Assembly (NCBI GenBank): GCA_035546335.1
Contig: DATKDP010000117.1
Location: 1-10,931, forward strand
Length of the DNA stretch: 10,931 nt
Source: DATKDP01 sp035546335
Lineage (GTDB): Bacteria; Acidobacteriota; Thermoanaerobaculia; Gp7-AA8
Direction of reading: 5' to 3'
The notes beneath the pieces were generated by a model that did no database searches, was not told the DNA's origin, and saw only the letters and a program-made list of their open reading frames with translations. The translations under genes were made by a program, and so were the position numbers. Below, in pieces: positions 1-4,976 of this stretch (positions are counted from its first letter, which is position 1; each line of letters starts with the position of its first letter).

Positions 1-66
1 TCTCGCGAATGTCTGCAGCTGCTTTCGTTCGTCCGCGTTCAACACGACGGTAGGTGCCACTCTCAT
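1..66 (-). CDS. IS630-type transposase, N-terminal fragment (runs off window)
   Basis: The minus strand opens at an ATG (complement of 64-66) and stays open for 22 codons to the window edge. It reads MRVAPTVVLNADERKQLQTF followed by AR. This resembles the usual N-terminus of IS630-family transposases, which begin with a short strand ending in VL, then a D-E-R helix that starts the helix-turn-helix region. A GGAGG Shine-Dalgarno lies 8 bases before the ATG. The DDE catalytic domain lies outside the window, so completeness cannot be judged. The flank at about 85-137 is clearly AT-richer than the rest of the window, fitting the element's terminal region. The identification rests on 22 residues plus the start context. 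Confidence 0.6.
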   Translation of the reverse strand, partial: MRVAPTVVLNADERKQLQTFAR

Positions 67-138
67 CGACTGGTTCCTCCACACTACCAGAACCAGCGAT
101 GGACAATATAAATTGCTCTATTTCTGAGACACTACACT
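67..138. mobile_element. Probable terminal non-coding end of the IS630-type element
   Basis: This stretch lies between the transposase start and the next gene. It is AT-rich at 98-127 (ATATAAATTGCTC followed by TATTTCTGAGA), unlike the GC-rich sequence from 140 onward. IS630/Tc1-type elements insert at TA; candidate TA junctions occur at 133-134 and 138-139. The other terminus is outside the window, so the inverted repeat cannot be matched and the exact boundary is a guess. The insertion would leave only about 35 bp of native sequence before the next start codon. Confidence 0.4.
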
Positions 139-173
139 AGCGAGGCTGCGGGATTGCATCCCCGCGAGAGGCG

Positions 174-815
174 ATGGGCGAGCTCGATCCGACGAACGGA
201 CCACCGAACGACCGCTGGCGGCTCAGCGGACGCGAGCTTTTTCTGATCTTCCTCTTCTGGACTTCGCTGGCGGCAGTCACCGCTGCCAATCGCTATCTCG
301 ATCCACGAGGCTTCGGTCTGCGAGTCATTTCGCCGGTAGGTCCGGTCGTCTTCCCCTTCATCGAGGCATGGCTCTGGGCGGCGTTCACGCCATTGATCTT
401 CTGGCTCAGCAGCCGCTACAGGATCGAGGGCTCGAACTGGATCGTCAGAATTCCGCTCCTGCTCGTGATCGGCGTCGCGATCGCGATCGCGGTCGATGTG
501 ATGCTGGAGATCGCTCGATTCGAGCTGTTTCCGACTCCGCGACGCCGGGGTGCGACCGCGTTCGCTCCATTCCGGGGGATCGGACGCTTTCGCTTTCTCC
601 ACCAGCTCGTCCTGAGAATGCAGACGCTCGAGGAGCGGCTCGATCCCGCACGTTTTTTTCGCATCCATCGCTCCGCGATCGTCCGCCTCGATCTGATCGA
701 TTCGATGTTGCGCAGTCCCGGCGGCGACTACGCCGTACGCCTCGAGGACGGCACGGAGCTCAGCGTCAGCCGCGCGCGGCGCGAAGAGCTCGAGCAGAAG
801 CTCGGAGCGTCGTGA
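174..815 (+). CDS. Membrane-anchored LytTR-fragment protein (probable deletion chimera of a LytS-like kinase and a LytTR regulator)
   Basis: 213 residues. Residues 1-145 look like the membrane half of a LytS/YehU-like histidine kinase: a basic N-terminus, then three hydrophobic segments at about 21-39 (ELFLIFLFWTSLAAVTAANR), 57-79 and 91-113, followed by the linker RFRFLHQLV. In the kinase family this linker leads into a fourth helix and the histidine/ATPase domains, all missing here. From about residue 147 the sequence instead matches the last ~63 residues of a LytTR DNA-binding domain: TLEERLDPARFFRIHRSAIV, then the EDGTELSVSR strand and a closing helix. The receiver domain and first LytTR strands are absent. 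The simplest reading is an in-frame deletion across a kinase-regulator operon; a genuine membrane-LytTR protein is the alternative but would normally carry a full ~95-residue domain. The ATG at 174 is the only in-frame start after the stop at 138; its GAGAGG lies unusually close (3 bases). Confidence 0.72.
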   Translation: MGELDPTNGPPNDRWRLSGRELFLIFLFWTSLAAVTAANRYLDPRGFGLRVISPVGPVVFPFIEAWLWAAFTPLIFWLSSRYRIEGSNWIVRIPLLLVIGVAIAIAVDVMLEIARFELFPTPRRRGATAFAPFRGIGRFRFLHQLVLRMQTLEERLDPARFFRIHRSAIVRLDLIDSMLRSPGGDYAVRLEDGTELSVSRARREELEQKLGAS

Positions 816-829
816 GGCGCCTGCGCCTC
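814..829. terminator. Candidate bidirectional hairpin between convergent genes
   Basis: GAGGCG and CGCCTC form a perfect 6-bp stem with loop CCTG. It starts inside the stop codon of the LytTR chimera and ends 2 bp before the sugE stop. Only 16 bp separate the two convergent genes. No T-tract follows on either strand, so it is at best a weak terminator or attenuator of readthrough. Confidence 0.3.
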
Positions 830-831
830 GA

Positions 832-1152
832 TCAGTTCGCCGACAGCTTCACGCCGGCGATTCCGATCACGATCAGAAGGATGGACAGAAGACGCGGAAC
901 AGAGACCGACTCGGCGAAGAGGATGATGCCAAAAAGCGCCGTGCCGACCGCACCGATCCCCGTCCAGACGGCATAGGCGGTTCCGACCGGGAGTGTTCGC
1001 ACCGCCTGCGCGAGAAAGTAGAAGCTCCCGATCATCGTGACGATGGTGAAGGCGCTCGCACCGACCCGCGTGAAGCCTTCGGTGTACTTCAGCCCGATCG
1101 CCCAGAGGATCTCGAGAATCCCGGCGATCATCAGATAGCCCCATGCGGACAT
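832..1152 (-). CDS. sugE: SMR-family exporter, SugE/Gdx (guanidinium) type
   Basis: 106 residues, the usual SMR length, with four hydrophobic helices in the inner membrane. Residues 14-27 read EILWAIGLKYTEGF: Glu14 is the essential coupling carboxylate of helix 1 and Trp17 with the KYTEGF motif marks the SugE/Gdx branch, whereas EmrE-type exporters have a different motif. RTLPVGTAYAVWTGIGAVGT in helix 3 is also typical. Characterised Gdx proteins exchange guanidinium for protons as antiparallel dual-topology homodimers; that function here is family knowledge, not shown by the sequence. The ATG at 1152 was chosen because the protein begins there in the family; the open frame extends 24 codons upstream with a non-homologous leader. 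No clear Shine-Dalgarno precedes it. It is a single gene, convergent with the LytTR chimera. Confidence 0.9.
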   Translation of the reverse strand: MSAWGYLMIAGILEILWAIGLKYTEGFTRVGASAFTIVTMIGSFYFLAQAVRTLPVGTAYAVWTGIGAVGTALFGIILFAESVSVPRLLSILLIVIGIAGVKLSAN

Positions 1153-1210
1153 CGGTGAGGATTCTACTGCCAGATCGATTCCCGGGATGTCACGTGACCG
1201 TCTTGCTGAG

Positions 1211-1257
1211 GATCGAGGCGACAAAAGATCGCGAGATGAGCTCGCTTTTGTGCGATC
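1211..1257. promoter_or_regulatory. Three-part stem-loop upstream of sugE
   Basis: Nested complementary arms: GATCG (1211-1215) with CGATC (1253-1257), ACAAAA (1221-1226) with TTTTGT (1246-1251), and GCGAG (1231-1235) with CTCGC (1241-1245), around a 5-base loop and a GATC bulge. It lies about 60-105 bp upstream of the sugE start on the minus strand. On the plus strand the inner stem followed by TTTTG also resembles an intrinsic terminator. It does not fit the guanidine-I, -II or -III riboswitch patterns as far as can be judged by eye. It could be a leader structure, a terminator, or a palindromic repeat. Confidence 0.35.
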
Positions 1258-1304
1258 ATACCCGGCATCCTGGCGAAACCGGATTCTGGTGTTACAGGAG
1301 GTAG

Positions 1305-1634
1305 AGCCTGGGGTTGTCGGGAGGGACGCTGCTCGATGGTCCCTTCGGGAAAGTCACCAGCTTCAACCTCACGCCGGACCCCTCCGGGATTCCACACTAT
1401 GACGAAGGGACGTTCATCCAGACGATCCGCACCGGCAAAGTTGCCGGCGTACGCCAGCTCAACCTTGTGATGCCGACAGCCTACTACCGCGGACAGACCG
1501 ACGAGGATCTCGGAGCGACCTTCGCCTATCTGAAAACGCTTCCTGCGATCCAGCACCGGATCGACAACCTGCAGCCGATCGCTAAATGCAAGGTCTGCGA
1601 CACGGAGCACCACGGTGGGGCATTGAACGACTGA
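1305..1634 (+). pseudogene. 3' remnant of a cytochrome c-type protein
   Basis: The frame closes at TGA 1632-1634 and is open from just after a TAG at 1302. It reads LSGGTLLDGPFGKVTSFNLT, then PDPSGI, IQTIRTGK, TDEDLGATFAYLKTLP and a CKVC tail. This is the second half of a class I cytochrome c-type protein of the kind with a GG..FEGPWG..SANLTPD motif and a T-D-E-D-L-x-A-x-F-A-Y-L helix. The CxxCH haem site, which should lie upstream, is missing. Just upstream, family-like pieces appear in alternating frames: CDHTRHPGETGF in this frame at 1251-1286, then LVLQEVEPG in another frame at 1286-1312. This suggests at least two frameshifts. A TTG at 1314 with AGGAGG at 1296-1301 could start a short product, but it would carry no haem. 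I read it as a decayed gene. Confidence 0.65.
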
Positions 1635-1652
1635 AACGACGCATCATCTCAG

Positions 1653-1693
1653 GCGCGGGCGGGGCTTTGGATCCCCGGGGACCCCGCTCGCGC
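1653..1693. repeat. Long GC-rich palindrome, possible terminator
   Basis: GCGCGGGCGGGG (1653-1664) and CCCCGCTCGCGC (1682-1693) form a 12-bp stem with one G-T pair. The loop holds a second palindrome, TCCCCGGGGA (1672-1681). It lies 18 bp after the cytochrome remnant's stop and about 145 bp beyond the amidase stop. There is no T-tract. It looks more like a dispersed extragenic palindrome than a classical terminator. Confidence 0.5.
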
Positions 1694-1715
1694 AACTCGA
1701 GAAAGCTCGGAATGT

Positions 1716-1747
1716 GGGGAGAGCGGGCGTCCCGCGCCCGCCCCTGT
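1716..1747 (+). repeat. 32-bp hairpin repeat, copy 1
   Basis: A 32-bp sequence starting GGGGAGAGCGGGCG and ending CCCGCCCCTGT occurs here and, identically and in the same orientation, at 8099-8130. It contains the inverted repeat GCGGGCG-TCCCG-CGCCCGC. This copy sits in the 203-bp gap between the cytochrome remnant and the amidase 3' end. Two identical intergenic copies with a hairpin indicate a REP-like dispersed element. Confidence 0.8.
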
Positions 1748-1837
1748 CCCGCGAGCGACGATGCAGCCCACGCCCTCACGCAAATGGCTTCGCCCCTACG
1801 AGAAATGTCATCGTTGCGAGCCACCCCAAACCGGAGT

Positions 1838-3541
1838 CTACAATCCACACGGTTGGGTCGTGACGCGTGCCGTGGCCGGTGTCACCACGCCGCGCGCCAC
1901 TGCCTGAGTCACTGTGAGATCCGCGACCGGCAGAAAGCGCGGCGCCCTGCGCGCACGCGTCGACTGCTCGAAGGCGTAGGCGATCCGGATCAATGCCGGC
2001 TCGCTCCACGCCGTGCCGAAAAAGGAGATGCCGACCGGCAGGCCGAACACATGGCCCGCAGGGACGGTGATGTGCGGATAGCCCGCCACGGCGGCGGCGC
2101 TGGAGAATCCGCCGCCGTAGTGATCTCCATTGATCAGATCCGTCGGCCATGCCGGCCCCCCCGTCGGGGCCACGAGCGCATCGAGCCGATGCTTCCGAAG
2201 CGTGGCATCGATTCCTTCGTCTCGTGAGAGCCGGAGATTCTTTCGCAGGGCGTCACGATATGCCTTGTCGGTCAACGGCCCCTTTTTCTCCGCCAGCTCG
2301 AAGATCTCCTGGCCGAAGTACGGCATCACGAGCGCGCGATTCTCCTCGTTGAACCGGATCAGCTCGGCGAGCGTTCGCGGAGACCCTTCCACCCTGGTTG
2401 CGAGATAGACGGCGAGATCGGCCTTGAACTCGTAAAGCAGGACTTCGTACTCGGACTCGCCGAACTCTCCAGCCGTCGCCAGTTCTGCCGGATCGACGAG
2501 AATCGCTCCTCCACTCTTCAGCGCCTCGAGCGCCTCGTTCATGACGGCGTCGACCTGCGGGTTGAAGCCGAACGACTTGCGGACCACGCCGATGCGGACT
2601 CCTTCGAGTCCGGAGGGATCGAGAAACTTCGAATAGTCCGGCTCCATCCGCCCCCGCGCCTGCAGGGTCGCTGCGTCCAGGCTGTCGATGCCGCTGATCG
2701 CCGATAGAATGGCGACCGCGTCGGCGACGGTCCGAGCCATCGGTCCCGCCGTGTCCTGGCTGTGTGCGATCGGTACGATGCCGCTGCGGCTGACGAGCCC
2801 CAGCGTCGGCTTGATCCCCACCAGCCCGTTGGCAGACGATGGGCAGACGACAGAACCGTCGGTCTCCGTGCCGATCGCCGCGGCCGCAAGGCTCGCCGCA
2901 ACCGCAGCACCCGACCCCGAGCTCGAGCCGCAGGGATTGCGGTCGAGCGCATACGGATTGCGCGTCTGCCCGCCGCGTGTACTCCAACCGCTCGTCGAGC
3001 GTGTGGAGCGAAAATTGGCCCACTCGCTCAGATTGGTCTTCGCCAGCAGCACCGCGCCCGCTTCCCGCAGCCGCTTCACGATGAATGCATCGCGGGCGGC
3101 GACGGAATGGAGCGCAGGGGATCCGGCACTCGTTTTCATCCGATCACCCGTATCGATATTGTCTTTGATCACTACCGGAATCCCGTGCAGGGCTCCTCGG
3201 ATTTTTCCCTCTCTGCGCTCCCGATCCGAGATCGCGGCGATCTCCAGAGCATCAGGGTTGATCTCGATGATCGAGTTGACCCTCGGACCGCTTCGGTCGA
3301 TCTCTTCGATCCGCCGCAGATACGACTCGGTCAGTGACGTTGCGGTGAAACGTCCGGAAGCGAGGCCGTCCCGCATCGAAGCGATCGACATCTCCTCGAG
3401 CTCGAATGCTGCCGGCGCTGATGTGTCTTCCTTCGCTCCCGTCGCCACAGCAGGCGCCGCGAGAGCGAGCGCTCCGCCAGCCGCGGCAAGCTCGAGAAAG
3501 CGCCGCCGATCGAGCACCGGCTTCTGGTCATGGTCAGGCAT
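1838..3541 (-). CDS. Tat-exported amidase-signature family hydrolase
   Basis: 567 residues. A twin-arginine signal, DRRRFLELAAAGGALALAAP at 11-30, should send it folded across the inner membrane. The body is an amidase-signature enzyme with the Lys/cis-Ser/Ser triad: Lys126 (IPVVIKDNID), Ser206 (NPCGSSSGSG) and nucleophile Ser230 (GTETDGSVVCPSS). The 24-residue spacing of the two serines matches the family. The stretch after the nucleophile (GLVGIKPTLGLVSRSGIVPI, then HSQDTAGPMARTVADA) is closest to peptide amidases that hydrolyse C-terminal amides, so a periplasmic peptide or amide substrate is plausible; specificity cannot be read. Homology seems to end near residue 540 (RRAPRFLPVA); the last 27 residues are Val/Thr/Ala-rich and unlike the family. 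The start at 3541 is fixed by a very strong ribosome-binding site and the signal peptide. It is divergent from the RND operon, with 250 bp between. Confidence 0.9.
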   Translation of the reverse strand: MPDHDQKPVLDRRRFLELAAAGGALALAAPAVATGAKEDTSAPAAFELEEMSIASMRDGLASGRFTATSLTESYLRRIEEIDRSGPRVNSIIEINPDALEIAAISDRERREGKIRGALHGIPVVIKDNIDTGDRMKTSAGSPALHSVAARDAFIVKRLREAGAVLLAKTNLSEWANFRSTRSTSGWSTRGGQTRNPYALDRNPCGSSSGSGAAVAASLAAAAIGTETDGSVVCPSSANGLVGIKPTLGLVSRSGIVPIAHSQDTAGPMARTVADAVAILSAISGIDSLDAATLQARGRMEPDYSKFLDPSGLEGVRIGVVRKSFGFNPQVDAVMNEALEALKSGGAILVDPAELATAGEFGESEYEVLLYEFKADLAVYLATRVEGSPRTLAELIRFNEENRALVMPYFGQEIFELAEKKGPLTDKAYRDALRKNLRLSRDEGIDATLRKHRLDALVAPTGGPAWPTDLINGDHYGGGFSSAAAVAGYPHITVPAGHVFGLPVGISFFGTAWSEPALIRIAYAFEQSTRARRAPRFLPVADLTVTQAVARGVVTPATARVTTQPCGL

Positions 3542-3542
3542 T

Positions 3543-3553
3543 GGATCACCTCC
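3543..3553 (-). promoter_or_regulatory. Extended Shine-Dalgarno of the amidase gene
   Basis: The minus strand reads GGAGGTGATCC, then A, then the ATG. All 11 bases match the complement of the usual 3' end of bacterial 16S rRNA (GGATCACCTCC). GGAGG lies 7 bases from the start codon. Most genes in the window have weak or no visible Shine-Dalgarno, so this one stands out and fixes the start. Confidence 0.85.
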
Positions 3554-3593
3554 CGGTTGTATTTCGACGGGTTGTTCTGCCTACGGTATCAGA

Positions 3594-3650
3594 GAAGAGG
3601 GAAGGGGGAAGAGGGAAGAGGGAAGAGGGAAGAGGGAAGAGGGAAGAGGG
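3594..3650 (+). repeat. Heptanucleotide tandem array, (GAAGAGG)x8
   Basis: Eight consecutive 7-bp units of GAAGAGG run from 3594 to 3649, plus one extra G. Unit 2 (3601-3607) is GAAGGGG; the other seven are identical. The array is all purine on the plus strand. It lies in the divergent intergenic region, 52 bp upstream of the amidase start and about 140 bp upstream of the RND adaptor start. It resembles the short tandemly repeated heptamers known from filamentous cyanobacteria and other large genomes. It should not be read as coding. Confidence 0.95.
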
Positions 3651-3657
3651 GTAATCG

Positions 3658-3693
3658 CAGATGGCAGATGACAGATGGCAGATGGCATCTGCC
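3658..3693 (+). repeat. Second heptamer array, (CAGATGG)x4, ending in a palindrome
   Basis: Four units of CAGATGG (the second is CAGATGA) occupy 3658-3685 and are followed by CATCTGCC (3686-3693). GGCAGATG (3678-3685, counting back from the last unit) pairs with CATCTGCC, giving an 8-bp inverted repeat at the array's end. It starts 8 bp after the GAAGAGG array but has an unrelated unit of the same 7-bp length. Confidence 0.85.
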
Positions 3694-3791
3694 CTCTGGC
3701 GGGATACGACATAACCACGCCCATTCTCGTGTTCTCGACTCCGATACGATGTCCCCCGCCGGCGTAACCGATGACGCCGAAGAGATTTTCG

Positions 3792-4976
3792 ATGAAGAAC
3801 TTCTCCCTTCCCCTCGCCGTCCTTCTGACTTCTCTCCTGAGCGCGGCCTGCGGCGGCGACAACCCCGCAGCGGCCGCACAGCGAGCGGGCCGGCCGCCGG
3901 CGAGCGTTCGTGTCATGCCCGTCGAGCAGGGAGCGTTCGACGTGGCGATTCGGATCGTCGGGCGGCTGCGAGCCGAGTCTGCCGCGGATCTCTTCGCGCG
4001 AGTCGAGGGTCCGCTCACGGCAGTCCTGGCCGGCACGGGGGACCGCGTTCGGAAGGGACAGCTCCTCGCCCGCATCGATCCGTCGGAAGCGGAACAGAGG
4101 ATCCAGCAGTTGCGCGCGGCTCTCAGGATGGCCGAGGCGACTCTGGGTCAAAGACGGGCGGAGCTGGAGGTGGCGAGCAGCCAGGCTGCACGCAGCCGGA
4201 AGCTGTTCGCCGAAGAGCTTCTCTCCGAGAGCGATTACGACATCGCTCAGGGAGAACTGCTCACGGCGCGAAGTCAGCTCCAACTGGCACAGGCGCAGAT
4301 CGAGCAGGCCCGCGCGAACCTCGGGGCGGCGCAGATCCAGCTCGATCAGACGCGCATCGTCGCCCCGTTCGACGGGTGGATCGGCACACGCCACCTCGAT
4401 CTCGGAGCGCACGCCACGACCAATCGCCCGATCTTCAGCATCGTCGATCTTTCCACCATCCGCACGACAATCTCGCTCCCTGCGCAGGAGGCCGTTCACA
4501 TTCGTCGCGGGCAGTCCGCTGCGGTCATCGCCGACGTCATGCCCGATCGCACTTTCAACGGGATCGTCTCACGCGTTTCCTCCGTTTTCGACCCGCAGAC
4601 CAACACGGTGGAGGCGGAGGTCGAGGTGCCGAACGGCGACGCGGCACTGCGGCCCGGAATGTTCGCCAGCGTGTCGATCTCCTACCGCACGAATCCGACG
4701 GCTCTTCTCGTTCCACTCTCGGCGGTCAGTCGCAATGAACATGAAGAGTGGCTCTTCGTCGCCGAGCCCTCCGCCGAAGGCGACGGACTCGTCGCACGGC
4801 GCGTTCTGGTGCGCGCGCTGCAATCCGCCGACCGCTCCCAGCAACGCGTCGCCGTCGAGCCGCGAGAGGGAAATCTGGCAGCGGGAACGAACGTGATCGT
4901 GCTCGGCCACGAGGGCCTTCGCGACGGCGATCGCGTCACGGCCTCCGATGGAGAGGCGAAAGGAAGCGGCTCTTGA
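3792..4976 (+). CDS. RND efflux periplasmic adaptor (membrane fusion protein), lipoprotein
   Basis: 394 residues. The N-terminus MKNFSLPLAVLLTSLLSAAC is a lipoprotein signal with modified Cys20, so the protein should be anchored to the inner membrane facing the periplasm. Next come the first beta-barrel strand (VRVMPVEQGAFDVAI, ~39-53), half of the lipoyl-like domain (VEGPLTAVLAGTGDRVRKGQ, 71-90), a coiled-coil hairpin (~97-185, rich in Ala, Gln, Glu, Leu), the second lipoyl half (TRIVAPFDGWIGTRHLDLGA, 187-206), a beta-barrel (FSIVDLSTIRTTISLP) and a membrane-proximal domain from ~300. This is the standard HlyD/AcrA layout. It links the permease to an outer-membrane channel, which is not encoded here. 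The start at 3792 was preferred to an in-frame ATG at 3771 because it gives a clean lipoprotein signal and GAAGAG lies 7 bases upstream. Its stop overlaps the permease start. Confidence 0.9.
   Translation: MKNFSLPLAVLLTSLLSAACGGDNPAAAAQRAGRPPASVRVMPVEQGAFDVAIRIVGRLRAESAADLFARVEGPLTAVLAGTGDRVRKGQLLARIDPSEAEQRIQQLRAALRMAEATLGQRRAELEVASSQAARSRKLFAEELLSESDYDIAQGELLTARSQLQLAQAQIEQARANLGAAQIQLDQTRIVAPFDGWIGTRHLDLGAHATTNRPIFSIVDLSTIRTTISLPAQEAVHIRRGQSAAVIADVMPDRTFNGIVSRVSSVFDPQTNTVEAEVEVPNGDAALRPGMFASVSISYRTNPTALLVPLSAVSRNEHEEWLFVAEPSAEGDGLVARRVLVRALQSADRSQQRVAVEPREGNLAAGTNVIVLGHEGLRDGDRVTASDGEAKGSGS
4959..4976 (+). promoter_or_regulatory. RBS and TTGA stop/start overlap coupling adaptor and permease
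   Basis: AAAGGAAG at 4959-4966 precedes TTG at 4973-4975. The adaptor's stop TGA is 4974-4976, so the two genes share TTGA. This decides the permease start: the next residues (SLASISVRRPITAIMV) are the conserved RND N-terminus, while the open frame further upstream gives an Arg-rich leader antisense in character to any RND protein. Confidence 0.8.

Noticed and set aside
1081..1224. Longer sugE start at 1224
   Set aside because: The added 24 residues are polar and not part of the SMR family, whose proteins begin a few residues before the first helix.
1153..1310. Guanidine riboswitch upstream of sugE
   Set aside because: No ykkC-type conserved core and no paired ACGR loops seen on the minus strand; only a generic stem-loop is present.
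2688..3671. A 327-codon plus-strand frame opposite the amidase
   Set aside because: It is antisense to conserved amidase motifs and ends by translating the heptamer repeat (GKREEGR units); high GC explains the open frame.
3594..3693. CRISPR array
   Set aside because: Units are 7 bp with no spacers; these are simple tandem repeats.
3530..4738. A 402-codon plus-strand frame across the heptamer array and adaptor gene
   Set aside because: It is Arg/Gly/Ser/His-rich, reads through tandem repeats, and overlaps the clearly real adaptor gene in another frame.
4748..4972. Upstream extension of the permease frame
   Set aside because: It overlaps the adaptor gene, is Arg-rich, and the conserved RND N-terminus begins exactly at TTG 4973 with a good Shine-Dalgarno.
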